Shown: positions 1-11,166, numbered from the stretch's first letter. The stretch: 64,000 nt of DNA from Acidobacteriota bacterium (GCA_021832085.1 JAKBLM010000015.1:17103-81102); one strand, 5' to 3'. Made by a program: numbers and translations. Notes: a model not told the origin generated them from the sequence alone.

Positions 1-1827
1 GACCAGGCCGGTGGCAACCGCGCCGGTCGACGTGTTGGTGGCGATTGCCACCCACTCGCTCGAAGAGACTACGTAGAAGGTGAAATTCGCCTGGGCGGTG
101 CTGGAGGTCACGGTCCCGCGTCCCGACGAATTGACACTGAGCGTCCCGCTGAACGAAACGTTCGACTTCACCGTGCCGGCATCGTTTTCGTCGAGATGGC
201 CGCCACTGACCGCGCCGTTGGCCACTGTAGCGATGCCGAGCTCCACGTTGGCATTCCCGGTCGCGTCCCACCCGGAAAGGTCGAAGACGTAGTTACCGGA
301 CATGGCCGAGGTCGAGAACGCCGACTGGTCCTGCAGGTAGATGAAACCGGTGAAGTTGTTCTTCAGGTCGGTCTCAATTATCGCGCCCTTGGTGGCCACC
401 GCCGACGAGACAGGGGTGAGGGCGAGATCAAAGGTGAAGGTGTTGCCGTTGGCGTCGGTATAGGTGAGCGTGCCGCGGTAGTCAGTGCCAACCGCGTAGG
501 ATCCCGAGGTGATCGCCATATCGACCGCGTTCAAGCCGGCCGCGGTGTTTTCCAGATCCTCGGTGCCGCCGGTGATTTTGCCTTTCCCGTCGGCGACGAT
601 GGTGCCGGCCAGTCCCCCGCGATAACCGCCGAGCGCGAAGGCATAGTGGCCGGCCAAGAGCCCGTCCTGAGTGGCTGTGATGGTGATCGAGAGCGCCTGA
701 GTGGCGGTCGCGGCCGACGACTCGGAATCGGTCGCTTCCACGGTGAAGTCGGTCGTGCCGGTCGCGGTCGGCGTGCCGGAAATGACGCCGGTGCTGCTAT
801 CGAGCGTGGCCCAGCTCGGCAACGCCCCGCTCACCACGGTCCAGGTGTTGGGCGGCACGCCTCCGCTGACTTGCAGCGTGGTGCCGTAGGCAATTCCGAC
901 CGTGCCGTTCGGCAGGGAAGTAGTGGTAATCGAATAGGGCACTGGATTCACAGTCAGGGTGAGCGTTTGCGTCGCGGTGGCCGCCGTAGGCGTCTCCGAA
1001 TCGCTCGCCTGCACCGTGAAAGTCGAGGTCCCGGTGGTCGTGGGCGTGCCACTGATGACGCCGCTGGCTTTCAGGTCGAGTCCGGGCGGCAGGCTTCCGC
1101 TACTGAGGCTCCAGGAGTAGGGCGGAACGCCACCGGAAGCCGCCAGCACGGCGTTGTAGCTCACGTTCACCGCGCCGTTCGGCAGCGCGGTGGTCGTCAC
1201 CGCCAGCGCCGGCGGAGCGGCGATCGTGATCGAGAGCGCCTTGGTCGTTGTGAGCCGTGCCTCATCCGACAACTGCACCGTGAAGTTGAAGGTGCCTGCG
1301 CCGGTCGGGGTTCCGGTGATCTGTCCGCCGCCGGCATTTAGCGTCAACCCCGGCGGCATCTGCCCGGAGATAACGCCCCAGGTGAACGGGGCGGTGCCAC
1401 CCGATTCAGTCAGCGTCTGGCTATAAGCGGTGCCGGCCGCTCCGGACGGCAGCGAGGTGGTGGTAATCGTGGGGCCGGGATTCACAGCAATGGAGAGCGT
1501 TGCCGTGGCGCTGGTGTCCGCGACCGCAGTGGCCGTCACGGTTACCGACGCTGCACTCTGCAGGGTCGTGGGAGCGTCGTAGATCACCGAATTGGAGGTC
1601 TTGTTGGCGAGCGTGCCGGGGCCGCTCAAGCTCCAGGTCACCCCTTTGTTCGACGAATCGTTTGTCAATGCAGCGGTGATATTCACCGACTGGCCCTGGT
1701 CAATCGTTTGCGACGTCGACGGGGTGAGAGTGATCGTAATGTTCGGGCTCGAGCTGCCGCATCCTGCCAGGAAGAAAGTCAACAGCAGGATGGAAATCCC
1801 AACGAGAGAGGTTGAGGGTTTGCCCAC
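1..1827 (-). CDS. Ig-repeat lipoprotein, C-terminus beyond the window
   Basis: Open for 609 codons on the minus strand and running off the left edge, so the protein is partial. The N-terminus has a hydrophobic stretch followed by a lipobox (FLAGC, Cys at about residue 23), so it should be a lipid-anchored secreted protein. It continues with a bacterial Ig-like segment (about 30-110), then at least three repeats of the putative-Ig (He_PIG) type, each opening with a phrase like SLPSGAAGTAY or SLPNGTVGIAY and containing PPGL and GTPT. A C-terminal part rich in Gly and Asp follows, of a kind common in acidobacterial surface lipoproteins. The GTG start at 1825-1827 was chosen because GGGAG lies about 7 nt upstream; in-frame GTG 1846-1848 is an alternative. 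Function is unknown; adhesion or a structural surface role is inference. Confidence 0.8.
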   Translation of the reverse strand, partial: MGKPSTSLVGISILLLTFFLAGCGSSSPNITITLTPSTSQTIDQGQSVNITAALTNDSSNKGVTWSLSGPGTLANKTSNSVIYDAPTTLQSAASVTVTATAVADTSATATLSIAVNPGPTITTTSLPSGAAGTAYSQTLTESGGTAPFTWGVISGQMPPGLTLNAGGGQITGTPTGAGTFNFTVQLSDEARLTTTKALSITIAAPPALAVTTTALPNGAVNVSYNAVLAASGGVPPYSWSLSSGSLPPGLDLKASGVISGTPTTTGTSTFTVQASDSETPTAATATQTLTLTVNPVPYSITTTSLPNGTVGIAYGTTLQVSGGVPPNTWTVVSGALPSWATLDSSTGVISGTPTATGTTDFTVEATDSESSAATATQALSITITATQDGLLAGHYAFALGGYRGGLAGTIVADGKGKITGGTEDLENTAAGLNAVDMAITSGSYAVGTDYRGTLTYTDANGNTFTFDLALTPVSSAVATKGAIIETDLKNNFTGFIYLQDQSAFSTSAMSGNYVFDLSGWDATGNANVELGIATVANGAVSGGHLDENDAGTVKSNVSFSGTLSVNSSGRGTVTSSTAQANFTFYVVSSSEWVAIATNTSTGAVATGLV

Positions 1828-2208
1828 GCGTTCGCTCCCAGAATGCACAAGTCGTTTCAAGTTTGGAAAATCACGCTGAGCGCCACCCGGCCGGTTCTGG
1901 CATCTTCCAGCGCATCACGGATTCTAGCAGGTATTTGTCCGATTGCGCTGCCACCCGTGTCGGCAAAATTCCGGCCGCGGTCAACGGCCCGATGCGGGCA
2001 GGGAATCGTCCAACGAGGCAAGGGAAGTCCGGTGTCGCGAATGGTGTAAAGGCACAAACCCGCGCGGCCGAGGCCAATTGCCCGGCCTCGCGGAGGAATA
2101 CAACACGCAGATCGATGCGACGCGCTTCGCTCCCGCAATCTTTCCGCTTTCCGCCCTCGAACGACCGATTGGCCCCGGAAGGCGACACAACGAGCGAACT
2201 GTTCCCAT
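1828..2208. other. Intergenic region, no gene recognised
   Basis: About 380 bp between the lipoprotein start and the end of the ABM-domain gene. It holds several short open frames on both strands, but none has a recognisable protein sequence or a good ribosome binding site. It should carry the promoter of the lipoprotein gene, but I could not identify convincing -35 and -10 boxes. Confidence 0.5.
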
Positions 2209-2598
2209 TCATACCGGCCCCGGCAATCCAATTCCCCAGACCGGTTTTGTAGTGGCGACTTTCTCGAATCCCGCAATCAGGGCCTTTCCACGAACCATTG
2301 CGTTTCTCACGGAGGGCAATGACAGCGAGGCGTCGTGACTCGCGGCGTTGTCCCAAACCTCGGTCACCCAGATTGCATTCTCGTCGGAAGAGTCCTTGGC
2401 AACGATATAGCTGAAGCATCCCGGCATTTTTGCCGCACCCTCGCTTAAAATAGCGATCATCTCGTCACGCTTGCCGGGTACAACTGCCAGCTTCGAAATC
2501 AGTCCGTACATGCCGTTCGCCTCCTTTGAGCCAGTCAGGATGGGCGTGAATGCGATGACGCTCAGGAATTTCAAAAAGTGTCGACGTCCTATTCGCAT
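2209..2598 (-). CDS. Exported antibiotic-biosynthesis-monooxygenase (ABM) domain protein
   Basis: A protein of 129 residues. The N-terminus MRIGRRHFLKFLSVIAF resembles a Tat-type signal (twin Arg, then a hydrophobic stretch). From about residue 30 it reads as an ABM ferredoxin-like fold: MYGLISKLAVVPGKRDEM opens it, and the later WVTEVWDN segment is the usual central strand. ABM proteins include small cofactor-free oxygenases and many of unknown role; the substrate cannot be told. The ATG at 2596-2598 was chosen over a longer frame because it starts right at the signal sequence. A TACACT hexamer lies 8 nt upstream of it and may be a -10 box. Confidence 0.75.
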   Translation of the reverse strand: MRIGRRHFLKFLSVIAFTPILTGSKEANGMYGLISKLAVVPGKRDEMIAILSEGAAKMPGCFSYIVAKDSSDENAIWVTEVWDNAASHDASLSLPSVRNAMVRGKALIAGFEKVATTKPVWGIGLPGPV

Positions 2599-2960
2599 AT
2601 CGAAGAAGTGTAGTGAAGATGCAAATCCTTGGGAATCCCTTCGCGCCAAACGGTCCGGACGCCAGCGAAGAGGATGTAATCGCGGAGCATGTTTCCGCTG
2701 ATATCGGTTTCCCCGAGCGCCTGTCAGGATATGCCCGTTCGCAAAGGAAGCCGGGGGACTTTTCGACTCCCAGCCCGCCGCCAGGAAGATTGGACAGGCA
2801 ACAGCCGCCCGCGCTCATAAACCGAGCATCGGGCACCCGAAATTCAGGAGCAAAACCCCGGCCACCCACCGGGCAAGGAGCAAGAGCGCAGGCCCACCCG
2901 GTCAAGGGCGATCGCCCGATTCGAAGGTGGAGTTGCTTCGCGGCCCGCGGTTAAGCCGCC
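2599..2960. other. Intergenic region between glnA and the ABM gene
   Basis: About 360 bp, GC-rich, with a few short frames that do not look like real proteins. It lies downstream of glnA and upstream of the ABM gene. I see no T-rich intrinsic terminator after glnA here. Confidence 0.45.
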
Positions 2961-4370
2961 TCAGATGTCGTAATAGAGCTGGAATTCGTAAGGATGCGGG
3001 CGCATGCGAACGGCGTTGACTTCGTTCTTCCTCTTGTAATCGATCCAGAGGCGGATCACATCCTCGGTGAACACATCGCCCTTCAGCAGAAATTCGTGAT
3101 CATTTTCGAGCGCGGCCAGCGCCTCGTCGAGCGAGCCGGGCAGCGACGGCACCTGCTTCAGCTCCTCGGGCGAAAGATCGTAGATGTCCTTGTCGAGGGG
3201 CTCGCCAGGATCGATCTTGTTCTCGATGCCGTCGATTCCCGCCATCAGCAGCGCGGCAAAAGCTAGATACGGGTTCGAGGAGGGGTCGGGCGGGCGAAAC
3301 TCCAGCCGCTTCGCTTTCGGATTGGGCGAATACATCGGAATCCGCACGGCAGCCGAACGGTTCCGGCGCGAATAGGCCAGGTTCACCGGCGCTTCAAAGC
3401 CGGGAACGAGCCGCTTGTAGGAATTCGTCGTCGGTGCGCAGAAGGCGACAGTCGCCGGCGCGTGCTTCAGCAGGCCGCCGATGTACCACAGCGCGGTCTG
3501 GCTGAGTCCGGCGTACTGGTCGCCGGCAAAGAGCGGCTTGCCCTTCAGCCAGAGCGACTGGTGGGTGTGCATGCCGTTGCCGTTGTCCTGAAAGAGCGGC
3601 TTGGGCATGAAGGTCACCGTTTTGCCGTACTGGTTGGCGACGTTCCGCGCCACGTACTTGAAGAGCATCATGTGGTCGGCTGAACGGAGCAGCGTGTCGA
3701 ACTTGATGTCGATCTCCGTCTGGCCGCCGGTGGCTACTTCGTGATGGTGGCACTCGACCGTCAGGCCGCAGTCTTCCATCTTGACCGCCATGTCGGTGCG
3801 CAGGTCCATGTAGTGGTCGGTGGGCGGAACGGGGAAGTAGCCTTCCTTGTATCGCGGCCGGTAGCCGAGGTTGTGCTCCTCGCGGCCCGAGTTCCAGCGA
3901 CCCTCCTCGGCGTCGATGAAATAATAGCCGTGCTGCTCGCGCTGATCGAAACGCACGTTGTCGAAGATGAAGAACTCGGCTTCGGCGCCAATAAACGCCT
4001 GGTCGGCCACGCCGCTGAAGCCCAGGTACGCCTCGGCCTTGCGCGCGACGAAGCGCGGATCGCGCGAATAGGACTGCTTGGTGATCGGATCGACCACGTC
4101 CCCGATCATCACCAGCGTCGTCACGTCGCGGAAGGGATCGAGGAAAGCCGTCGAGGGATCGGGCACCAACAGCATGTCCGATTCGTGAATCGAGGCCCAG
4201 CCGCGAATCGAGCTGCCGTCCATGCCGAATCCTTCTTCGAAGGAGCTCTCGTCCAGTTGATGGATGGGAAAGCTGACGTGATGCCAGAGGCCGGGCAGAT
4301 CCGTGAAGCGCAGGTCTAAAATCTTGGCTTCGTGCTTCCGTGCATATTCCAGTACACCTTTCGCGTCCAT
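2961..4370 (-). CDS. glnA: Glutamine synthetase, type I
   Basis: A protein of 469 residues, the normal GS-I length. The enzyme makes glutamine from glutamate, ammonia and ATP in the cytoplasm and is the main entry point for ammonia. Visible signatures are the beta-grasp start ([18 protein letters not shown]), the [11 protein letters not shown] loop, the metal-site stretch [12 protein letters not shown], the [10 protein letters not shown] region and [10 protein letters not shown]. The segment [10 protein letters not shown] matches the tyrosine adenylylation site of the I-beta subgroup, so covalent control is possible, although no adenylyltransferase gene is in the window. The ATG at 4368-4370 has GGAGG 5 nt upstream; a frame reaching 4646 is open but carries no GS sequence. 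A terminator at 4649-4683 separates it from the inositol-phosphate synthase gene, so it should have its own promoter in 4371-4640. Confidence 0.96.
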   Translation of the reverse strand: MDAKGVLEYARKHEAKILDLRFTDLPGLWHHVSFPIHQLDESSFEEGFGMDGSSIRGWASIHESDMLLVPDPSTAFLDPFRDVTTLVMIGDVVDPITKQSYSRDPRFVARKAEAYLGFSGVADQAFIGAEAEFFIFDNVRFDQREQHGYYFIDAEEGRWNSGREEHNLGYRPRYKEGYFPVPPTDHYMDLRTDMAVKMEDCGLTVECHHHEVATGGQTEIDIKFDTLLRSADHMMLFKYVARNVANQYGKTVTFMPKPLFQDNGNGMHTHQSLWLKGKPLFAGDQYAGLSQTALWYIGGLLKHAPATVAFCAPTTNSYKRLVPGFEAPVNLAYSRRNRSAAVRIPMYSPNPKAKRLEFRPPDPSSNPYLAFAALLMAGIDGIENKIDPGEPLDKDIYDLSPEELKQVPSLPGSLDEALAALENDHEFLLKGDVFTEDVIRLWIDYKRKNEVNAVRMRPHPYEFQLYYDI

Positions 4371-4492
4371 TCCCCCTCCGTAAGGGCCAACACACCGCGA
4401 GAATTTTAATCGGTGAAGATAACGAAATGCCAGCAGCGCGTCAAGAAGGACGGGGCATTTTGCCCCCATTTTTTCAGGCTTTTCCCGGAGTC

Positions 4493-4534
4493 GGGGCCGG
4501 TTCGGGTCGCCGGCCCCGTGAAACATCGTTTCAC
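4493..4534. repeat. Two adjacent palindromic hairpins upstream of glnA
   Basis: GGGGCCGG (4493-4500) pairs with CCGGCCCC (4510-4517) around a 9-nt loop. Immediately next, GTGAAAC (4518-4524) pairs with GTTTCAC (4528-4534) around a 3-nt loop. Both stems are perfect. They lie about 120-160 bp before the glnA start, between the upstream terminator and glnA. They may belong to the short palindromic repeats seen elsewhere in this window, or be part of the glnA leader if transcription starts far upstream. Confidence 0.55.
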
Positions 4535-4648
4535 GCCCATTCCTCGCGGCGGTGAGGCGTCGAAAGACGGTCGACCACCCAAGGACCGCCGCGCAGGCCA
4601 ACGCGGAGCGAGCGGCCGGCGTGGCCCGCACCAAAGCCATGGCCACTC

Positions 4649-4683
4649 AAAAAAAAAACAGGGCAGGCACAAAGCCTACCCTG
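4649..4683 (-). terminator. Intrinsic terminator after the inositol-phosphate synthase gene
   Basis: On the minus strand a 10-bp stem (CAGGGTAGGC with GCCTGCCCTG, one G-U pair) around a 5-nt loop is followed by at least nine T residues. It lies about 80 bp downstream of the synthase stop codon and should end that transcript before glnA. Confidence 0.9.
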
Positions 4684-4765
4684 GGAACACTTTCACCTGG
4701 AACCGCCGCGCATCGGGCCGGGCTATCGAGACCCGAAAACTGGTCGCGGCCGTTCGCCGGAGGGT

Positions 4766-6094
<1,329 letters not shown>

Positions 6095-6298
6095 GGGTAC
6101 CCCCTTGATGGAACTGTGAACTCGGATAAAGCACAAAAGGAGCTATGATGCGCGACCGGCGTCACTTTTGCAATGTTCAGGCGCCGGCCGGCCAGACGGG
6201 GAGGCAGCCGGAAGTGCGCGGAAGCTTGGAGGAGAGCTACGCCCCGCGGTTTTGCGACACGCCGAAAAAGCCGTATCCCGGCATGCCCTGAGGGGTCG

Positions 6299-7150
6299 TC
6301 AGGCCCCGCTTCGCTCGATGTGGACGCTGCCGACTCCGGTGTGCACGCGCAGTGTGGGGCCTCCGTTGCCGATGCGCCCGCGCACAGACGACCCGGTGAG
6401 CGAACCGGAAACCGTAAGCGGAAAAGCGACGGTGATGTGCCCGACCCCGGTCGAACCCTCCAGTTCGGCCGAGAAATTCGAGGGCAGGCTCACCGTCACA
6501 CTTCCTACACCGGTTCCGATTTGCCAGTCCCCGGACATTTTCGAGCCGGCAAGCACTGTCGCTTCTACATGGCCGCGCCCGCTGTCGACCCGCAGCGAAT
6601 CAAACCGCCCAGAGACGTGAACGCTGCCGTTGCCGGTGTGGGTTGCGAGCGAGCCGTCCAGCCCGGTGGCTTCCACGCGCCCGTTGCCGGTGTGGAGAGA
6701 GACGCTGCCATGGGCCCCGTTGGCCTCGATGCGGCCGTTGCCGGTGGAGACGTGCACCGTGCCCATGACGGCGCCGATCGTGACCGCGCCATTGCCGGTG
6801 GAAAGATCGAGATCGGCCTGCGATGGGACGGTGACGTCGACCGTCACCGATCCGTGGCTAAAACTGATCCAATGGTGCACCTGCCGCACTTCCACGCGGA
6901 TGTCGTTCCCGGTCTGCGTCCCGGTGACGCGAACGTCGGCGGGGATTTTCCAGCCGGTGGTGGTAACGCGCACGGCCACTTCGCCAGCCGGGCCGGTCGA
7001 AATATTCAGCGCGGCGTTATCGGCTTGCAAGGTGAGGTTGGGTTTGGCGGTAACCGGAAATTTCTTCGACCACTCGTCGGCGCGGGCCGCCGTCGCGGAC
7101 ACCAGCAATGCCAGCACGACAGCGAAACTCCCGAAGATAGTTCGGCGCAT
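6299..7150 (-). CDS. Secreted DUF4097-type beta-repeat protein
   Basis: A protein of 283 residues beginning with a clear signal peptide (MRRTIFGSFAVVLALLVSATAARA). The rest is a right-handed beta-repeat of the DUF4097 kind, with many copies of short phrases such as STGNGAVTIG, HTGNGRVEA, GTGVGSVTV and HTGVGSVHI. Such proteins are putative adhesins or surface proteins of unknown role. The ATG at 7148-7150 follows GGAGGAG; an upstream start at 7210 lacks support. It stands alone, divergent from the chloride-channel gene. Confidence 0.85.
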   Translation of the reverse strand: MRRTIFGSFAVVLALLVSATAARADEWSKKFPVTAKPNLTLQADNAALNISTGPAGEVAVRVTTTGWKIPADVRVTGTQTGNDIRVEVRQVHHWISFSHGSVTVDVTVPSQADLDLSTGNGAVTIGAVMGTVHVSTGNGRIEANGAHGSVSLHTGNGRVEATGLDGSLATHTGNGSVHVSGRFDSLRVDSGRGHVEATVLAGSKMSGDWQIGTGVGSVTVSLPSNFSAELEGSTGVGHITVAFPLTVSGSLTGSSVRGRIGNGGPTLRVHTGVGSVHIERSGA

Positions 7151-7392
7151 GTCTCCTCCCTCGTGAATCCCGTCTTTTCCTGATACGGTCCCGAGCCTCA
7201 AAAAGTTCACCGCGAGGCGCCGTTCGCCGTGAGTTCGGCCCTAAGCCGGGAAACGCCGCCCGGCGAGGGTACAATGGGCAAACCGTTTCTGGCATTCTGC
7301 TGATTTGCGCTGGGGGAAGGTTGTTCCCGCGTGCGCACGCGCTTCGGGCCGCCGGCCGCCTGAAGTGACACGGGCAAAGAAAAACTTTCGAT

Positions 7393-9180
7393 ATGTTGAA
7401 AAATGCTCCTGTCTCCGGATCCGTCGAGGGCCAGGCCATACCGCCCCAGCCGCGCGAATCGCGGCTGCTGGCCGAAGCGGTGCTGCTCGGTGTCATCGGC
7501 GCCCTGGCGGCCCAGCTGTTCCTGTGGGCGCTGCATCTGTGCTCGCATTTCTTCCTGACGACCATCGCCGGCTATACGGCGCCGACGCTCTCGGGCAAGC
7601 CGGGCGCGCTCAGCCAGCATATCGGGCCGCACTGGCTGTGGTTGATTCCCGTCGTCACCACCGTGGGCGGGCTGATCTCCGGCTGGCTGATCTACACCTT
7701 CGCCCCTGAGGCTGAGGGCCATGGCACCGATACCGCCGTCAAGGCGTTCCATCGCACCGGCGGCTTCATTCGCACTCGCGTCGCCCCGCTGAAGCTGGTT
7801 GCCTCGGCCATCACCATCGGCTCGGGCGGGTCGGCGGGCAGGGAAGGACCCACGGCGCTGATTGGCGCCGGCGTCGGCTCAATCTACGCCACCTACGCCC
7901 ACCGGCCCGACGAAGAGAGGCGGCTGCTGGTCCTGATGGGCATGGCGGCAGGCCTCTCGGCCATTTTCCGCTCGCCGATCGGCACGGCGTTTTTCGCGAT
8001 CGAGGTGCTTTACGGCGGCATGGACTTCGAGGCGGGAGCGCTCGTCTACACGATGATCGCTTCGATCGTCGCCTATGCGGTGAACGGGCTGTTCGGCACG
8101 TGGGCGCCGCTGTTTTCCTTTCCCGCCGCGCAGGGCGGGGCTCCACACCCGCTCACCTATCTCTGGTATATCGTGCTGGGCGCTCTCGCGGCGCTGATCG
8201 GCACGATCCTGCCGATGGTGTTCTACGGACTGCGCGACGCATTTCGCGAGTTGCCGATCCCGAACATGTTCAAGCCGGCGCTCGGCGGACTCGCTGTCGG
8301 CTTGCTGGCCTTGGAATTCCCGCAAATCCTGGCCGGCGGCTACGGCTGGATCCAGAACGCGATCGACGGACGGATGATTCTGGGACTGCTGCTCGTGCTG
8401 GTGTTCGTGAAGATCGTCGCCTTCTCGCTCACTGTGTCGTCGGGCGGCTCGGGCGGCGTCTTTGCGCCGACGCTGTTTATCGGCGCCATGCTTGGCGGTT
8501 TCCTCGCGGCGCTGCTGCATCTGCCGGCCGCGCCTTTCGTCGTGATCGGAATGGCCGCGGTCTTCAGCGCGGCGGCGCACGTGCCAATCGCCTCGCTGAT
8601 CATGGTCACCGAGATGACCGGCAGCTACCGGCTTTTGGCTCCAGCCGCTTTTGCGGTGCTGGTGGCTTACCTGATTCAGAACCAGCTTTCCCAGCGGCTG
8701 AAATACAAGAGCCTCTACGAGGCACAAGTAGAGGGCCGTGCTGCCTCGCCGGCCCGCTATGCCGACCACGTGCGTGTCGCGCTGGATCTGCTGGAGCAGC
8801 ACCGGCTGCCCAGGAACGCGAAGGTGGGTCATATCGATCTGGTTGCGTTGCTCGATTCCGGCGTCTCTCTCAAACTTTCGGGGCGCCGCGAACTGAGCAT
8901 AGGCGAGCTGCCCCCGGAGAGTTTCCTGCACGGGCAGACTGTGCAGGCGCTGGTCGAACTGGCCAAGCCCCAGCCGATCGAGGTGGTAGCGATCTTGCGC
9001 AACGGTAAGGTTGTGATGGCCGAGCCGGATACACCGCTCCAGAGCGGCGACCGCCTGATGATCGTCGCTTCGCGCGAGGCCCAGCAGGTTTTCAGGCAGC
9101 ACCTGGCCGGCGCCGGGGTCAAAACCATTAATCCGGCCGGCCACCCGGCCTCCGGTTCCAGCGATTCGGTCGTTTCGTGA
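7393..9180 (+). CDS. CLC-family chloride channel/transporter with C-terminal TrkA-C domain
   Basis: A protein of 595 residues. Residues about 25-440 are the CLC membrane core; GSGGSAGREGPTALIG carries the gating Glu (E151) and SSGGSGGVFAPTLF is the GGxFxP motif. The pore motif usually written GSGxP is GHGTD here (109-113). At the place where antiporters carry the internal proton Glu the sequence reads AIEV, with Val (V205) as in animal CLC channels, so passive chloride conduction is possible. The C-terminal part (about 475-575, including LSGDRLMIVASRE-like sequence) resembles a TrkA-C ligand-binding domain rather than the CBS pair of many CLCs. The start is the ATG at 7393; the ribosome site is weak. 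Confidence 0.9.
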   Translation: MLKNAPVSGSVEGQAIPPQPRESRLLAEAVLLGVIGALAAQLFLWALHLCSHFFLTTIAGYTAPTLSGKPGALSQHIGPHWLWLIPVVTTVGGLISGWLIYTFAPEAEGHGTDTAVKAFHRTGGFIRTRVAPLKLVASAITIGSGGSAGREGPTALIGAGVGSIYATYAHRPDEERRLLVLMGMAAGLSAIFRSPIGTAFFAIEVLYGGMDFEAGALVYTMIASIVAYAVNGLFGTWAPLFSFPAAQGGAPHPLTYLWYIVLGALAALIGTILPMVFYGLRDAFRELPIPNMFKPALGGLAVGLLALEFPQILAGGYGWIQNAIDGRMILGLLLVLVFVKIVAFSLTVSSGGSGGVFAPTLFIGAMLGGFLAALLHLPAAPFVVIGMAAVFSAAAHVPIASLIMVTEMTGSYRLLAPAAFAVLVAYLIQNQLSQRLKYKSLYEAQVEGRAASPARYADHVRVALDLLEQHRLPRNAKVGHIDLVALLDSGVSLKLSGRRELSIGELPPESFLHGQTVQALVELAKPQPIEVVAILRNGKVVMAEPDTPLQSGDRLMIVASREAQQVFRQHLAGAGVKTINPAGHPASGSSDSVVS

Positions 9181-9266
9181 GGCGCACTGGGCATCGCCAT
9201 GCAGAGGTTCCGACTTCTGCGTGACGGATTACCGCGAGAGAGGATGCCGCCGGCGAGGAGTCGCGC

Positions 9267-11051
9267 TCAGGCGCTCTTTCGGCGGGGGTGACGGAGAGGC
9301 TTGGCGCCGGGTTTCGCCCTCAGCTTCTTGCGGAACTGTTCGTAGGGAAGCGCGTTCAGCACGTCCGAGCGCTCGATCCAGCCGCGCCGCGCCATGCTCA
9401 CACCGTATTTTATGTAGCTGAGGTTTTTGGTGCTGTGCGAATCGGTGGAGATCGTGATTTTGACGCCGCGCTCCTTGGCCATCCTCAGGTGGACATCGTT
9501 CAGATCGAGCCGGTCGGGATAGGCGTTGCATTCCATCGCAACATTGTGCTTTTTGGCCGCGTCAAGCACCTTTTCCATGTCGAAGGTGAATGCTTCGCGG
9601 CGCAGTAGCAGCCGCCCCGTAGGGTGGGCAATGATCTGTGTGTAGGGATTCTCGATCGCGGCGAGTATCCGCTCGGTCATCGCGACCGGATCCAGATTCA
9701 TGAACGAATGGATCGAGACAACCACGACGTCGAGCTGAGCCAGCACTTCGTCGTCCAGATCGAGCTTGCCGTTTTTCAGGATGTCCACCTCGCTGCCCGC
9801 GAGCAGGTGAATGCCCTCGATTTTCTTGTCCGCCTCGTGAATCAGACGGATCTGCTCGAGCGTGCGCTTCTCGTCCAGCCCGTTGGCGACGGTGACCGCC
9901 TTGGAATGTTCGGTAATGGCGATGTATTCGTGCTCGAGCTGCTTGGCGGCCAGCGCCATTTCCTCGATCGTGTTCTTGCCGTCGCTGGCGACGGTGTGCA
10001 TCTGCAGGTCGCCGCGAATGTCGCCAAGTTCGATCAGCTTCGGCAGCGTGCCTTTTGCCGCCGCCTCGATTTCGCCGGTGTTTTCGCGAAGCTCGGGCTC
10101 GATGAAGGCAAGGCCGAGCTTCTTATAAATTTCCGTTTCCGTCGTGCTCGCTACCGGCTTCTCGTCCTCGAGCGTGGCCAGTGCGTATTCGTTCAGCGTA
10201 TAGCCCATCTTGTTGGCGCGGCTGCGCAGCGCGACGTTGTGCTCCTTCGATCCGGTGAAGTACATGAGCGCCGCGCCCCGGTGCTTCGCCTCAAGCAACC
10301 GCACGTCCACTTGCATGCCGCTTTCCAGCCGGAAGCTGATCTTGTTTTCCCCGCGGGCCAGGATCTGCTCGATACTGGGGAAGGCCAGGATGTGTTCGGT
10401 GATCTCCTCGACCGTTTCTTTCGATCGCCGGCTGGCCAGCGTCAGCAGCAGGTCCAGATCGCCGATCGTTTCTTTTCGGCGGCGCAGGGAACCGGCGGGT
10501 TCGACCGCGCCGATCTTCTTGCCGAGCTTTTCGATGTGCGCCACCAGCGCCTGGGCCGTTTCGTCGGCATCGTGGATCAGGAAGCGGCCGGCAGCCTTCT
10601 TGAACGTCTCGGCGGCGCGCAGAATGTTCTGTTCGCTCTTCTCGCCGAAACCGGGCACGTCGCGCAGCTTGCCTTCGCGTGCCAGCCGCGCCACGTCCTC
10701 CACCGTGGCGGCGTGAAACTTCTTCCAGATCAGCGCCACCTTCTTCGGACCAAGCGATTGCAGGTCGAGCAGGTCGAGGATCGTTTCCGGATATTTTTTG
10801 AGGAGTTTGCGGCGCAGTGAATAGTCGCCGGTACCGAGGATTTCGCGGATGTGCTCGGCCAGCCCTTCGCCTATGCCGGGCAACTCGGTCAGCTTCTCCC
10901 CATTGCGCGCCAGCTCTTCCACGCGGTCGGAGAGGTTGTCGAGAAGTTCGGCGGCCTTCTCGTAGCTGCGGAAACGACCAATCGGGGCGCCGTCGATTTC
11001 GAGCAGTTGCGCAGTTTCCCGGAGGATCCGGGCCACCTCACGATTTTCCAT
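9267..11051 (-). CDS. polX: PolX-family DNA polymerase/exonuclease (Pol beta plus PHP)
   Basis: A protein of 594 residues with the standard PolX layout. Residues about 1-240 are the Pol-beta-like part, with helix-hairpin-helix motifs (TELPGIGEGLAEHI, LRDVPGFGEKSE) and a nucleotidyl-transfer motif GSLRRRKETIGDLDLLL holding the metal-binding Asp pair. Residues about 330-580 are the PHP nuclease, with GDLQMHTVASDGKN, ITEHSK, AGSEVDIL, VVSIHS, IAHPTGR and TISTDSHS supplying the metal ligands. PolX proteins act in base-excision repair and gap filling with 3'-5' exonuclease activity. The ATG at 11049-11051 was preferred to a TTG 9 nt upstream. A perfect TATAAT ends 8 nt before the ATG. Confidence 0.94.
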   Translation of the reverse strand: MENREVARILRETAQLLEIDGAPIGRFRSYEKAAELLDNLSDRVEELARNGEKLTELPGIGEGLAEHIREILGTGDYSLRRKLLKKYPETILDLLDLQSLGPKKVALIWKKFHAATVEDVARLAREGKLRDVPGFGEKSEQNILRAAETFKKAAGRFLIHDADETAQALVAHIEKLGKKIGAVEPAGSLRRRKETIGDLDLLLTLASRRSKETVEEITEHILAFPSIEQILARGENKISFRLESGMQVDVRLLEAKHRGAALMYFTGSKEHNVALRSRANKMGYTLNEYALATLEDEKPVASTTETEIYKKLGLAFIEPELRENTGEIEAAAKGTLPKLIELGDIRGDLQMHTVASDGKNTIEEMALAAKQLEHEYIAITEHSKAVTVANGLDEKRTLEQIRLIHEADKKIEGIHLLAGSEVDILKNGKLDLDDEVLAQLDVVVVSIHSFMNLDPVAMTERILAAIENPYTQIIAHPTGRLLLRREAFTFDMEKVLDAAKKHNVAMECNAYPDRLDLNDVHLRMAKERGVKITISTDSHSTKNLSYIKYGVSMARRGWIERSDVLNALPYEQFRKKLRAKPGAKPLRHPRRKSA

Positions 11052-11059
11052 TGTTCCCA

Positions 11060-11065
11060 ATTATA
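11060..11065 (-). promoter_or_regulatory. Candidate -10 box of polX
   Basis: A perfect TATAAT on the minus strand, 8 nt before the polX ATG. I found no good -35 at the right distance, so this rests on the -10 only. If used, the transcript would have almost no leader. Confidence 0.4.
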
Positions 11066-11166
11066 GGATGGAAGCGTGGCAAGGAGGTAGGTGGGATCGC
11101 CGGCCCCAACGAAGAGGCCGGCGCCGGGCAAAGAAACGGGAAGCCAAAATGAATGACGGGTGAATT

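Noticed and set aside
3741..4319. Long open frame on the plus strand opposite glnA
   Set aside because: It is antisense to the well-supported glnA coding frame and has no family sequence; high GC content keeps such frames open.
4371..4450. Sigma-54 promoter for glnA
   Set aside because: A TGGCAT word is present, but the partner TTGC at the required distance reads TTAT, so the match is not good enough.
6299..7150. Tandem repeats in the DUF4097 gene as a CRISPR-like array
   Set aside because: The repeats are degenerate coding repeats of a beta-helix protein with no regular spacers.
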